A DNA stretch of 15,339 nucleotides from Lachnospiraceae bacterium (lineage in GTDB: Bacteria > Bacillota > Clostridia > Lachnospirales > Lachnospiraceae): contig JAAVAF010000066.1 in NCBI GenBank assembly GCA_014804225.1, forward strand, positions 1 to 15,339, written 5' to 3'. Position numbers and translations under genes: made by a program. The notes under the pieces were generated by a model, which searched no databases, was not told the origin of the DNA, and saw only the letters and a list, made by a program, of their open reading frames with translations. Shown here piece by piece: positions 1 to 7,189 of this stretch (position 1 is its first letter; every line of letters starts with the position of its first letter).

Positions 1-17
1 TTCCACATCTTTTTCAT
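1..17 (-). CDS. start of a further pil-operon gene, cut by the window edge
   Basis: An ATG at 17 reads MKKMW before the window ends. It follows an AAAGGAG ribosome binding site (about 29-36) with a 12-nt spacing and lies 36 bp after the stop codon of the preceding minor pilin gene. The position suggests the operon continues to the left. A competing ATG nearer the binding site stops after three codons, so 17 is preferred. Nothing can be said about the product. Confidence 0.45.
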
Positions 18-53
18 TTTAAAACCATGCTCCTTTCTAATAAAACACAACTG

Positions 54-596
54 CTATGGATTTGTTGATGTGGTGATATTTCCGGTCAGTGTTTCGAGTT
101 TCACATACCACACCTTACCTGCTTTTGATATTCGAAATCCTGTATAATAATCGCTGCCGCTGTTTGCTGTCTTTTTCATTGCACCGCTTCCCGAGTCATA
201 CCTTAATCGTATCTCATTTCCCGGTGCCAATTCTATGTAACCGCCTGTACCGATTTGATACTCAACCGTCACGTTCTTTGCACCTACCGTACTGGAACGG
301 CTCTGGCTTGGTGTGCCGTTTAAAATATCGCTCTCACTGGTATAGGTATCCTCCGTAACCGTAAGCGTTCCGTCCGTTTCTTTTTTCACGATAATCTCGT
401 TGCGGTATTTTCCCATCGTTGTCGTCCGCCCGTGTGAGATCGCGCCTGCAAGCTTCTTCGCGCACTCCTGTGCCGGCTTGCCGTTTGACATGGAAAAACC
501 ATAGCCTGCTATCGCCGAGATTGCCGACACAAGCGCCAACACGACCACCACCTCCACGAGAGAAAAGCCGCGGTTATCGCTATTAAATTGTTTCAT
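54..596 (-). CDS. GspH/FimT-like minor pilin (type IV prepilin)
   Basis: This 180-residue protein begins with a class III prepilin signal: a short charged leader ending in NRG, cleavage expected after Gly10, then FSLVEVVVVL with the conserved glutamate at mature position 5 (Glu15). The hydrophobic helix spans about residues 11-34. After cleavage by the prepilin peptidase it would be a minor pilin with a short beta-rich globular domain, which fits the GspH/FimT class thought to prime pilus assembly at the membrane. The ATG is preceded by AAAGGAG with an 11-nt spacing. The gene lies 29 bp after the PilX-like gene, as part of the pil operon. The prepilin call is firm; the subclass is inferred from N-terminus, size and position. 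Confidence 0.85.
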   Translation of the reverse strand: MKQFNSDNRGFSLVEVVVVLALVSAISAIAGYGFSMSNGKPAQECAKKLAGAISHGRTTTMGKYRNEIIVKKETDGTLTVTEDTYTSESDILNGTPSQSRSSTVGAKNVTVEYQIGTGGYIELAPGNEIRLRYDSGSGAMKKTANSGSDYYTGFRISKAGKVWYVKLETLTGNITTSTNP

Positions 597-625
597 AGGC
601 TGTGGTTCTCCTTTCTTTTATCATG

Positions 626-1348
626 CTACTTTTTCGTACCAAGGCCATCAATGCTGTCATATATACCATCATTGCTGTCATCATAGTCTGCCTTACGCCA
701 GTTGACATAAGACACATAATCCGTAAATGCAATTTTTTCCCGTTCGACCAGTTCCGTCGATGTAGAAAAACTCTCTGCAGACCAGTCCATCGCCGGCGGC
801 TCCAGACAAATGTCCGTATATAAGAAAGTCGTAAAATTGCCTTCCGTGTATTTTACCTGAACGCCTCTAAGCGCAAATTTCTGTAACGTTTGACCCGAGT
901 CTGTCGTTTCATAGATGCCATAATCCATAACCTTATAAAAACTGTCCGCCTCCGCGGCATACGCCCCCGTCATCACAGACTTTACTGCACCGAGCAGATC
1001 GCCCGAGCTGGCAACGCGACTATCCCACGTTTTCTTAAGTGTATCCATAAATACATCTTGAAAATATGCTTCGCGCTGCGCCGCGTCCATGCGTAAAAAA
1101 TTACGGGTTGTTTTATTATATGCCTCGACGTATGCTGTTTGCACATCTTTTACCAGAATGCTCTTGAGCTCGTCAAGCGCTTTCTCCGCTCCGTAAAAGC
1201 TCTGTTTATTCTGATAATCCGTCTGTTTTTGCTGAAAGTTCGTCGCCGCGACATAAAGCATCGTTGTCGCAAGAATCGTAATAAAAGTCGTGATAACCAG
1301 CACAGAAATCAACGCCGCGCCCTTATTATTCAATTTTAATCTTTTCAT
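626..1348 (-). CDS. PilX/GspK-like minor pilin lacking the position-5 glutamate
   Basis: The N-terminus MKRLKLNNKG followed by AALISVLVIT resembles the PilX N-terminal family. Cleavage is expected after Gly10, and a hydrophobic helix covers about 11-33. Mature position 5 is Ser rather than Glu. In related systems the tip pseudopilin GspK also lacks this glutamate, so this protein may sit at or near the pilus tip; that is inference. The rest is about 205 residues without recognised motifs and with an Asp-rich C-terminus. The reading frame opens at GTG 1357, but AGGAAGG (1359-1365) lies one base from that GTG and ten bases from ATG 1348, so 1348 is chosen (240 residues). It starts 23 bp after the large PilV-like gene. 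Confidence 0.75.
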   Translation of the reverse strand: MKRLKLNNKGAALISVLVITTFITILATTMLYVAATNFQQKQTDYQNKQSFYGAEKALDELKSILVKDVQTAYVEAYNKTTRNFLRMDAAQREAYFQDVFMDTLKKTWDSRVASSGDLLGAVKSVMTGAYAAEADSFYKVMDYGIYETTDSGQTLQKFALRGVQVKYTEGNFTTFLYTDICLEPPAMDWSAESFSTSTELVEREKIAFTDYVSYVNWRKADYDDSNDGIYDSIDGLGTKK

Positions 1349-1371
1349 CGTTATCACACCTTCCTAATTTC

Positions 1372-2856
1372 TTATTGGTTGATTCGTTCGTTCATCGAGC
1401 TTTCCAACCTTGTAACCGTCCGCCCGTTCTGCGTTACCTCAAGCGTAAGCTTGTAAGAAAGCACATCCACTTCCGAAAAATTCTCCATAAGTTCCGTCAT
1501 ATCCGGACTTGTTCCTGCCTTTGTATAGCTGACTGCCTTCTGATAAGTACCTGAAATACTCGGCGGTGTCGTTGAACTTCCGTCAGCAATATTATCGTCA
1601 AAATTGTGGAATAGCTTGAATCCTGATGCCGAATTGCTGATATCAATATTTGCCTTGTAACCGTTCTCCTTTATTTTCATCTGATTTTCATTGATATCCG
1701 GCGCACGCTGCTTTAAGATATAGCACTGAAAATTCGAAATATTCGCCTGATTGTTGATCACTATCGTATCACAGCCCGGATCAAGATTGTACTGCGGATA
1801 ATAATAGACAAACAGTCTGTCCAATCCCGCCTCCACCGGATTTTTATAAAAATGCCCATCCGGATAAGACGAAGAAAGGCTTACCTCAAACTCCAGAAAT
1901 CCGCTCGCCGGATAACGAATCTTCGTATCCGGTTCATGTTCGACAATCGCATTCACACTCGGCCCCGGAGTTCCGCCCTCATCATCAGGATATTCGTCGT
2001 CCGGCATCGATTCCTCCTCTGCCCGCACATAATACGGATAACCTTCCATATAGTAACTGTAATACATCTTCGGTCTCACTTCATACTCGCCCGAACCGTT
2101 ATCAATGATATCAATCGTCAACTTTTTCTCATGCAGCTTAACATAATTTTCTGCAAAGAAAGCGCCGGCAGCCGATTCAAAAACTTTATTAATCTCATCT
2201 TTGATCGTGATAATATCGGTGCCCGATTTAAAAACCGCGTCAGAATAACTTGCCGCAAAATAATTTGCCAAATCCGACTGCTGATTGTTCCTGAAATCTT
2301 CTTTCGCCTTTTGCAGTGCGCTTGAATCAATCGACCGATCGCCCTTATAGATCGCGTCACGCGTCGTTTCCATATTGTCCGGCACCATAATCTTCTCGAC
2401 ACTGTTCGGCGTCGCAGTAATCTTTACATCGTAAAGCTGTCCATCGTCCGCTTTCATGTCATCAATGCAGAACTGATATTCGTCAGCAAGTTCCGATCCA
2501 AAAGGAAGCGGCGTCGCCGTGTAATGATACCCCGAATCACCGTCAACCGTTTCGTAGGCCACACCCTCAATTCCGATTACTCCCCCTATTGTGCCCCCGG
2601 AAAAACGGTCTTTCAGCGTATCCAAATCATAGCCCTTAAACGTTTCCATAATGCTCTCCGCCGTCAACGTCATTTCCTGACGGCTTCGCGCCTTTTTATT
2701 GTACACCATCGCTGTCGTCAGGGAGTGAAGCACAGACACTGCAACAAGAGTGAGAATTGTAATCGCAATAATGACTTCGACAAGGGTCATGCCCCGTTCG
2801 TCCTTATGTAGTTTTATCATTCGTTCAAACAAACTTATATTCTTCTTACTTCGCAT
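1372..2856 (-). CDS. large PilV-like minor pilin (type IV prepilin)
   Basis: The protein has 494 residues. After a long 22-residue charged leader ending in DERG comes MTLVEVIIAITILTL, a PilV-like prepilin N-terminus with Met at +1 and the conserved Glu at +5 (Glu27). The membrane helix spans about 23-46. The mature part is about 470 residues, far longer than a typical minor pilin, and contains an acidic Asp/Glu/Pro/Gly-rich linker near residues 285-300 (PDDEYPDDEGGTPGPS) that probably separates two domains. I recognise no adhesin domain. The start at 2856 has AAAAGGAG with a 13-nt spacing; the internal Met13 has no binding site. It follows pilO by 36 bp. It may be a tip-located or adhesive pilin, by analogy with large Gram-positive minor pilins. 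Confidence 0.8.
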   Translation of the reverse strand: MRSKKNISLFERMIKLHKDERGMTLVEVIIAITILTLVAVSVLHSLTTAMVYNKKARSRQEMTLTAESIMETFKGYDLDTLKDRFSGGTIGGVIGIEGVAYETVDGDSGYHYTATPLPFGSELADEYQFCIDDMKADDGQLYDVKITATPNSVEKIMVPDNMETTRDAIYKGDRSIDSSALQKAKEDFRNNQQSDLANYFAASYSDAVFKSGTDIITIKDEINKVFESAAGAFFAENYVKLHEKKLTIDIIDNGSGEYEVRPKMYYSYYMEGYPYYVRAEEESMPDDEYPDDEGGTPGPSVNAIVEHEPDTKIRYPASGFLEFEVSLSSSYPDGHFYKNPVEAGLDRLFVYYYPQYNLDPGCDTIVINNQANISNFQCYILKQRAPDINENQMKIKENGYKANIDISNSASGFKLFHNFDDNIADGSSTTPPSISGTYQKAVSYTKAGTSPDMTELMENFSEVDVLSYKLTLEVTQNGRTVTRLESSMNERINQ

Positions 2857-2892
2857 CCCAGTAACTATGCTCCTTTTTTTACACTAATCAGC

Positions 2893-3702
2893 TCAGCCTC
2901 CGCCTAATCCGCCTTCCTCGCCTTCAAGACTTTCCTCTAACATATCAAGCGCTATCTGCCTTGCAATCTCCTCCGATTTAAACGGATCTTTTGTACCTTT
3001 AATGTACGGTGTGATATTCGGCGCCACGTATTCTTTGTCGGTTCCCGCAACACTGTAGAAATAAATATCAAAATTTCCCTCTAATACGCCGAATTCCTCA
3101 TTCTTCGTATAAACAATATTGTTAATCCCGATACGGTTATCAGACTCGTAAATCTGCTCGATAACCGCCTTCAGATTCGGATATGTCGTTTCATTGACAT
3201 AGACCGCTTGCTTTTGTGTAAAAACCAAACTCTCGTCAAGGCCCTCCATTGCTGCCGCCTGAACAAGATAAGGCTCTACCGTATAAACGGGCTCTTTCTC
3301 GTCCATGTTGATCGCATCAAAGTCGATGACATTGCGCTTTTGTAAATTCTCCGCAAGCATGATCATATCTTCCTCACGTGCGTCCGAAGGATATTGATCT
3401 AAAATCGCGTTGATTTCTGTCTTAATCTCCTCAATCTCAATCTTGTACTGCTCCATGTTGGTATTGTAATCCTCAAGTTCGGTCACAATGGATTGAAGTT
3501 CCTCATTGGAGGCTATAAGCTCCGTCGTCCGCTCCGTGTAGTCTGTATATACAAACACATACACAGCCACAAGCGCAAGGACACCCACAAGGGTCACACC
3601 AAGAAACGTCTTTTGCGTGAAATATGTTTTCAGCGGTTTATACTCTCTTGGCTGTTTTTCTTTCTTTTCTTTCTTTGTTTTAACTTTCTTTCCCTTAGCC
3701 AT
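2893..3702 (-). CDS. pilO: PilO-like type IV pilus alignment protein
   Basis: This 269-residue bitopic membrane protein has a very basic cytoplasmic N-terminus (residues 3-26), one transmembrane segment (about 32-53) and a coiled coil (about 56-105). A small globular outer part follows, starting near YPSDAREEDM, where PilO family members turn into their ferredoxin-like fold. The Gly-rich C-terminal tail (GLGGG) is unusual. PilO pairs with PilN to link the cytoplasmic PilM ring to the pilus machine. An upstream ATG at 3714 is directly abutted by GGAGG with no spacer, whereas ATG 3702 has GAGGA followed by a short spacer and gives MAKGKK, so 3702 is chosen. It lies directly downstream of the PilM-PilN fusion, as expected for the PilMNO complex. 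Confidence 0.82.
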   Translation of the reverse strand: MAKGKKVKTKKEKKEKQPREYKPLKTYFTQKTFLGVTLVGVLALVAVYVFVYTDYTERTTELIASNEELQSIVTELEDYNTNMEQYKIEIEEIKTEINAILDQYPSDAREEDMIMLAENLQKRNVIDFDAINMDEKEPVYTVEPYLVQAAAMEGLDESLVFTQKQAVYVNETTYPNLKAVIEQIYESDNRIGINNIVYTKNEEFGVLEGNFDIYFYSVAGTDKEYVAPNITPYIKGTKDPFKSEEIARQIALDMLEESLEGEEGGLGGG

Positions 3703-3737
3703 GCAAATCCTCATCCTCCATTATTCTTGTAGTTGCG

Positions 3738-3759
3738 AATTTGTGCCACTGCACAAATT
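3738..3759 (+). repeat. inverted repeat between pilMN and pilO with a T-run on the plus strand
   Basis: The arms AATTTGTGC and GCACAAATT are perfect 9-bp complements around CACT. On the plus strand a run of six T (3758-3763) follows, so the element looks like an intrinsic terminator in the direction opposite to the pil operon. In the pil mRNA direction there is no T-run, so it would be a stem without termination. It could stop antisense transcripts or act as an mRNA processing or stability stem. The structure is clear; the role is inferred. Confidence 0.5.
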
Positions 3760-3769
3760 TTTTCACGGT

Positions 3770-5341
3770 CTATTCCGTCGTTGTCGCCACATCTACGCCC
3801 TCAGGTGCGGGAGGCTGTGCAGTAGGCACAGGCACTTCCAAAACCTCGGTTTTATATGTACACTTCACGGTAAAATTGATTGTCTTCACTTCATTCCCCT
3901 GAGCCACTTCCACAATAATATCACCCAGCGTCTCTTCCGTAACTTCCTCGATCAAACTCTCAACCACCACAGTTTCAAGCGACTCAAACTCGCGCAGCAT
4001 CTGGATAATACCTGCCGCCGTTTCCTTGTCACCTACGCGAATTGTCATGACACACTCTACATCATCCGAAGAAAAATCGGTCAGCTCAACATCCTCCGGC
4101 AGCTTAACCTCAAGTTCCTCAAGGAAATCAATAATGCCGTCGTTAAAGTGCTCCGTAAGCCTGTTTCCATAGCGAACCTGATCAACGAAATCCTTCAGTC
4201 CAAGATACTGGTCATGCACTACGCGCGCCGGCTCTAACTGCTGCTGCCGTCTTTGCAAGGACTGTTGCTCGGCAAACGCCGTATTGTACGGAACAATCGA
4301 AACATAGCACAGTCCGCCCGCCGCAACACCGAACAGTAAAATCATCAAAAAGCACGCCGAAAGATAGTTTGTTTCGTGACGCTCCTTTACCTTCTCCGCA
4401 TCAAAGCCAACACTCTGCACGCCCGCGCCGATTGCCGCCGCAAACACGTTGACATGCGCATCCGCCATGCTCTTTGTCGCCGTCGCACTGCGCACATTGT
4501 CAAGCAGACGGCACTGTGCGCCTGTCTGACGCGCCATCATATCCAACAGTGTCTGTGAACGGGAGCCCTCTCCCATTAAGAATATTTGTTCTACTTTATT
4601 ATCTTCATTGTTGGACGCATAAAAGTCCATCATTCTAGTGACCGTACCGGTCAACATCATGTAGTTTTCTTCCTCGCTTGCCGCCCCGTTGTTTCCGCGT
4701 CCGATCGAATAGTTCACGGTACGCTGTATCATCATCGTACCTTGATGTAAGATTGTGATCAGGGCATATTCCGGTTCTGCCTTAACTGCCATGATCGCAG
4801 CCGCGCCCGCGCTCTGTCTTGCCGCCTGTATCACGGAGTTGCCAACATAGTCAATATCCATAATTTGCAGACGCAGCGCCGCCGCCAAACGCTCGTACGG
4901 CACAAAAAGTTCGCGCTCCGCCGCCATCACAAGCACTTTATGTCTGCCCGCATTATCACCATCGTAATAACTCTGTATCACGCTGTGCGCAAGCTTATAT
5001 TCATCCAACTCAATCGGGAAGTATTCGTTCGCATTAGACTCGATAAACGCGCCAATCTGATGTTCCTTTACGACAGGAGTCGTAATCTCACGGCTGATGA
5101 TTTTTCCCGAAAAGACGGTGAAGATCACGCGTTTCGCGCGCATCTTATTTTTCCTTATCGTTTCGGAAATCGTCGCACGCAGCGGCTCCATCTTTGTCGG
5201 ATCAAGATAACCGTCCTTAATTGCGCCTTCGGGCGTCGCAACATCGGCACATTTGTAAACCTTTGGTTTTTTTGCCTGATAATCCATCTCGACAACGCGA
5301 ATTGTCGCGACACCGATTTCAATGCTCAATACTTTTGCCAT
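3770..5341 (-). CDS. pilMN: PilM-PilN fusion protein of the type IV pilus
   Basis: This 523-residue protein joins two pilus proteins. Residues 1-315 are an actin-like PilM domain: a first phosphate-like loop at SIEIGVATIRVVE (6-18), a middle strand region at 190-206, and an adenosine-site-like IFLMGEGSRSQ (253-263). One transmembrane helix (about 327-350) follows, then a Gln/Arg-rich coiled coil (357-395) and a PilN-like domain (about 396-500), with a Pro-rich tail. Separate PilN proteins bind PilM through a short INLLP-like peptide; here that region is covalently joined and reads NYLS. C. difficile is known to carry a comparable pilMN fusion. The usual Asp of the first loop is Glu7 and the second loop lacks its Asp, so nucleotide binding may be weakened. 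The start has GGAGG with an 8-nt spacing. Confidence 0.88.
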   Translation of the reverse strand: MAKVLSIEIGVATIRVVEMDYQAKKPKVYKCADVATPEGAIKDGYLDPTKMEPLRATISETIRKNKMRAKRVIFTVFSGKIISREITTPVVKEHQIGAFIESNANEYFPIELDEYKLAHSVIQSYYDGDNAGRHKVLVMAAERELFVPYERLAAALRLQIMDIDYVGNSVIQAARQSAGAAAIMAVKAEPEYALITILHQGTMMIQRTVNYSIGRGNNGAASEEENYMMLTGTVTRMMDFYASNNEDNKVEQIFLMGEGSRSQTLLDMMARQTGAQCRLLDNVRSATATKSMADAHVNVFAAAIGAGVQSVGFDAEKVKERHETNYLSACFLMILLFGVAAGGLCYVSIVPYNTAFAEQQSLQRRQQQLEPARVVHDQYLGLKDFVDQVRYGNRLTEHFNDGIIDFLEELEVKLPEDVELTDFSSDDVECVMTIRVGDKETAAGIIQMLREFESLETVVVESLIEEVTEETLGDIIVEVAQGNEVKTINFTVKCTYKTEVLEVPVPTAQPPAPEGVDVATTTE

Positions 5342-5405
5342 TTTCTTTTCCTCCGTTGTTCCGTATATTGTTGGGCATCTTTCCTATATTCCGATTTCTG
5401 CCTTC

Positions 5406-5421
5406 GTTTCGACATCGAAAC
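5406..5421. repeat. small inverted repeat in the pilD-pilMN gap
   Basis: GTTTCG and CGAAAC flank ACAT in the 113-bp gap between the prepilin peptidase and pilMN genes. No T-run follows on either strand, so it is not a terminator. A TATAAT lies at 5454-5459 on the minus strand, overlapping the pilD stop codon, but no convincing -35 box is placed before it. An internal promoter for pilMN is therefore possible but unsupported. Confidence 0.25.
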
Positions 5422-5454
5422 ATAAGAAAACTGTCCCTCAAAAATTACATTATA

Positions 5455-6210
5455 TTATACATAGAACCCAAGATACCAGTTCAGTAATTGCTCTCCCCAG
5501 AGCGCCGCAATAAAAATCCCCATTGACAGATACGGTCCCATCGCAAGCACATGCTCCGCCTTGGAAACTTTCATGCGAATTACATGAATCACGGAACCGA
5601 GAATACAGCCGATCACAAGGGCAAGTACAATCCGTTTCCAACCAAGCAGCAATCCCGCCGCCGCCATCAGCTTAATATCGCCGCCGCCGATGCCTCTGCC
5701 CTTTGTAACAATGTAGATCAGATACAAGGGGGCACTGACCGCAAAAAAGCCGATCGCATATTCTGTCCAGTTCGATAAGTCTGTCAGTACACGTATCAGC
5801 CCAAGCGCCGCGATAATCAAGTTAAACCCAAACGGGATTTCATATGTACGAAAGTCTATGACGGAAAGCGCAAGAAGCGCACTTGCAAGGACACAGTACA
5901 ATGCTGTTTCGATGCTGACGCCACAGACGAAAAATATAGTAAGCCACAGGAACCCGTTCAGTGCCTCGATAATGGGGTACTGAACGGATATCCTTGCCTT
6001 ACATTTACGACACTTCCCTCCCAGAACCAGCCAGCTAAAGAGGGGTATGAGATCATACCATTTCAGCTGATAGCCGCAGCTCATGCAGTGGCTTCTGGTC
6101 GTAACTATATTTTCTTTTTTCGGCAACCGGTAGATGCATACGTTGAGGAAGCTACCGATTATAATACCATATAAAAATATGATGATTGCAAAAAATATAG
6201 TTGGGAGCAT
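5455..6210 (-). CDS. pilD: prepilin peptidase (A24 family, GxGD aspartic protease)
   Basis: This 251-residue polytopic membrane enzyme cleaves the leader from the prepilins encoded beside it and normally N-methylates the new N-terminus. The N-terminal half carries the GSFLNVCIYRLP motif (19-30) and a zinc-type four-cysteine set (C42, C45, C67, C70), typical of bifunctional PilD. The catalytic aspartates are Asp119 in VIDFRTYEIP and Asp178 in the GGGD motif, each next to a membrane helix. The frame opens at ATG 6231, but AAAGGA sits 8 nt before ATG 6210, giving MLPTIFF, so 6210 is preferred. It lies 45 bp after the major pilin gene and is presumably co-transcribed with it. It is complete, and all key residues are present. 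Confidence 0.95.
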   Translation of the reverse strand: MLPTIFFAIIIFLYGIIIGSFLNVCIYRLPKKENIVTTRSHCMSCGYQLKWYDLIPLFSWLVLGGKCRKCKARISVQYPIIEALNGFLWLTIFFVCGVSIETALYCVLASALLALSVIDFRTYEIPFGFNLIIAALGLIRVLTDLSNWTEYAIGFFAVSAPLYLIYIVTKGRGIGGGDIKLMAAAGLLLGWKRIVLALVIGCILGSVIHVIRMKVSKAEHVLAMGPYLSMGIFIAALWGEQLLNWYLGFYV

Positions 6211-6255
6211 GGTTTGTGTCCTTTCATGCATTATAAACAGCTTTCTCTAAATCAA

Positions 6256-6672
6256 TTAGGGAAGGTCATTTGAAAGCTTAACTGTTCCATTCGAATCAGC
6301 TGTAACTGTGATAGTAACAGTTGCAAATGTCTGCTTATTGGTAAGTTTTGGTAATTCTGTGTCTATTCCCGCATTTGTAAGTGCATCTGCAACAACACCT
6401 GTAGCAGTTGCTGATGCAGTTCTTGAAAGCTGAACAGTAGTATTACCAGCAGGGAATACACTTGTAGCGTCCGGATCAGCAGCCCATACCTGCAAAGCGC
6501 TTTCGATTGATGTTACGTTATCTCTGTCTGTTGATACTCTTGATTTCTCAACATACTTTAAGTACTGAGGAGCAAGAACACCGATCAGAACTGCCATGAT
6601 GGCGATAACGATGATTAACTCTACAAGAGAGAAACCTTTGTTATTGAGCTTTGTTTCCTTTAAATTATTCAT
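6256..6672 (-). CDS. pilA: major type IV pilin
   Basis: This 138-residue prepilin has the leader MNNLKETKLNNKG (cleavage after Gly13) followed by FSLVELIIVIAIMAVLIGVL, with Phe at +1 and Glu at +5 (Glu18). The mature protein has about 125 residues and no cysteine, so no disulfide D-loop; the rest is Thr/Ala/Val-rich. It is the first gene of the pil operon behind a strong promoter and a long leader, which suggests it is the main pilus subunit. The frame extends upstream to 6756, but AAAAAGGAG lies 11 nt before ATG 6672 and the extension would precede the signal peptide, so 6672 is chosen. The prepilin peptidase follows at once. Confidence 0.92.
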   Translation of the reverse strand: MNNLKETKLNNKGFSLVELIIVIAIMAVLIGVLAPQYLKYVEKSRVSTDRDNVTSIESALQVWAADPDATSVFPAGNTTVQLSRTASATATGVVADALTNAGIDTELPKLTNKQTFATVTITVTADSNGTVKLSNDLP

Positions 6673-6839
6673 TGGAATCACTTCTCCTTTTTCATATTGT
6701 TTTGTTTTTGCTAGATCCGCGTTTATTATGTATACATGCTGTCCCCTGTACATCACCCATATGCGCCGCCCCCTCTAAGAATTAAAGTGAGTGTTTCCTT
6801 CAGTAATACACATCAGACAACACGCAGTCGCGATCTTGT
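6673..6839 (-). promoter_or_regulatory. structured 5' leader of the pil operon, possible riboswitch of unknown class
   Basis: The predicted transcript begins near 6839 and runs about 167 nt before the pilA start. Three bases after the predicted start, AGATCGCG (6836-6829) can pair with CGCGGATCT (6721-6713) with one bulged base. This makes a closing stem around a domain of about 107 nt. The domain is G-rich in its centre (about 6751-6777), then an unstructured A-rich stretch leads into the ribosome binding site. Inside, CACTC can pair with GGGTG, TGTACA can pair with TGTATA, and 6728-6737 is a 10-bp palindrome. I could not match the domain to the c-di-GMP-I or c-di-GMP-II consensus or to other classes I know. 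The layout is seen; the regulatory role is inferred. Confidence 0.45.
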
Positions 6840-6845
6840 AACTTT

Positions 6846-6874
6846 ATTATACTATTTCCTACTTCAAATCGCAA
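6846..6874 (-). promoter_or_regulatory. sigma-A-type promoter of the pil operon
   Basis: The -35 box TTGCGA (6874-6869) and the -10 box TATAAT (6851-6846) are 17 bp apart on the minus strand. Transcription would start near A6839, giving a leader of about 167 nt before pilA. This is the best promoter match in the stretch between pilA and the gene to its right. Confidence 0.75.
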
Positions 6875-6875
6875 C

Positions 6876-6953
6876 TTTTTTGAGGTTCTTTTATGAACTT
6901 TTATGCACTTTTATGTATTTTCTTCCCCAATTTTAGGAATTTTCCCCAATTTT
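6876..6953 (-). promoter_or_regulatory. phased A/T-tracts upstream of the pil promoter, likely curved DNA or a regulator site
   Basis: About eight T-runs of 4-6 bases (A-runs on the minus strand) are centred near 6878, 6890, 6900, 6910, 6919, 6932, 6941 and 6951, close to helical spacing. Three exact copies of CTTTTATG at 6888, 6898 and 6908 form a 10-bp tandem repeat, and CCCCAATTTT occurs twice (6925 and 6944). The block lies just upstream of the -35 box, where UP elements or bent DNA act. Between 6954 and 7097 I see only AT-rich sequence and nothing I can assign. Confidence 0.5.
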
Positions 6954-7097
6954 CCCGCTCTCCTCCTTTCCTTTTCATACTATGTCAACCATTTATGTTA
7001 TATGCTTATGTTACCCTAACTTTTTCTCACAACTTTTCTTATTTCATTATGCAAATGTCTGTTTCGATTTGTTACATATCTTCCTCCCGCAACACAT

Positions 7098-7189
7098 TCA
7101 TAACATGATCACTCTATTTTCTACGGTTACGCTAATTTCTTCTTGGTTCGTAACATAAATATCATCTTCTATTTTGGAAACTTTCTCTA
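7098..7189 (-). pseudogene. out-of-frame 3' end of the PBECR4-like gene
   Basis: Directly after the stop codon of the upstream reading frame, another frame stays open for 29 codons to a TGA at 7098. It reads like protein (IEKVSKIEDDIY, then VTNQEEISVTVENRVIML). The junction is a six-base homopolymer (7191-7196). One added base there would join PRTF to FIEKVSKIEDD without interruption. The intact gene was therefore probably about 230 residues and ended at 7098. A sequencing or assembly error, a real mutation, phase variation or programmed slippage could each explain this. Confidence 0.55.

Noticed and set aside
3617..4237. Long plus-strand reading frame of 206 codons opposite pilO and pilMN
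   Set aside because: It is a shadow of clearly coding minus-strand genes. Its Phe/His/Arg-rich sequence resembles no family, and it lacks a convincing binding site.
5454..5482. Internal promoter for pilMN based on a TATAAT at the pilD stop codon
   Set aside because: The hexamer at 17 bp spacing is GAACTG, a poor -35 box, and the sequence is AT-rich enough for a chance TATAAT.
6673..6839. A known c-di-GMP riboswitch in the pilA leader
   Set aside because: Neither the class I core with its GAAA tetraloop receptor nor the class II GCAACCGACC-type ending is visible. The leader is reported only as an unassigned structure.
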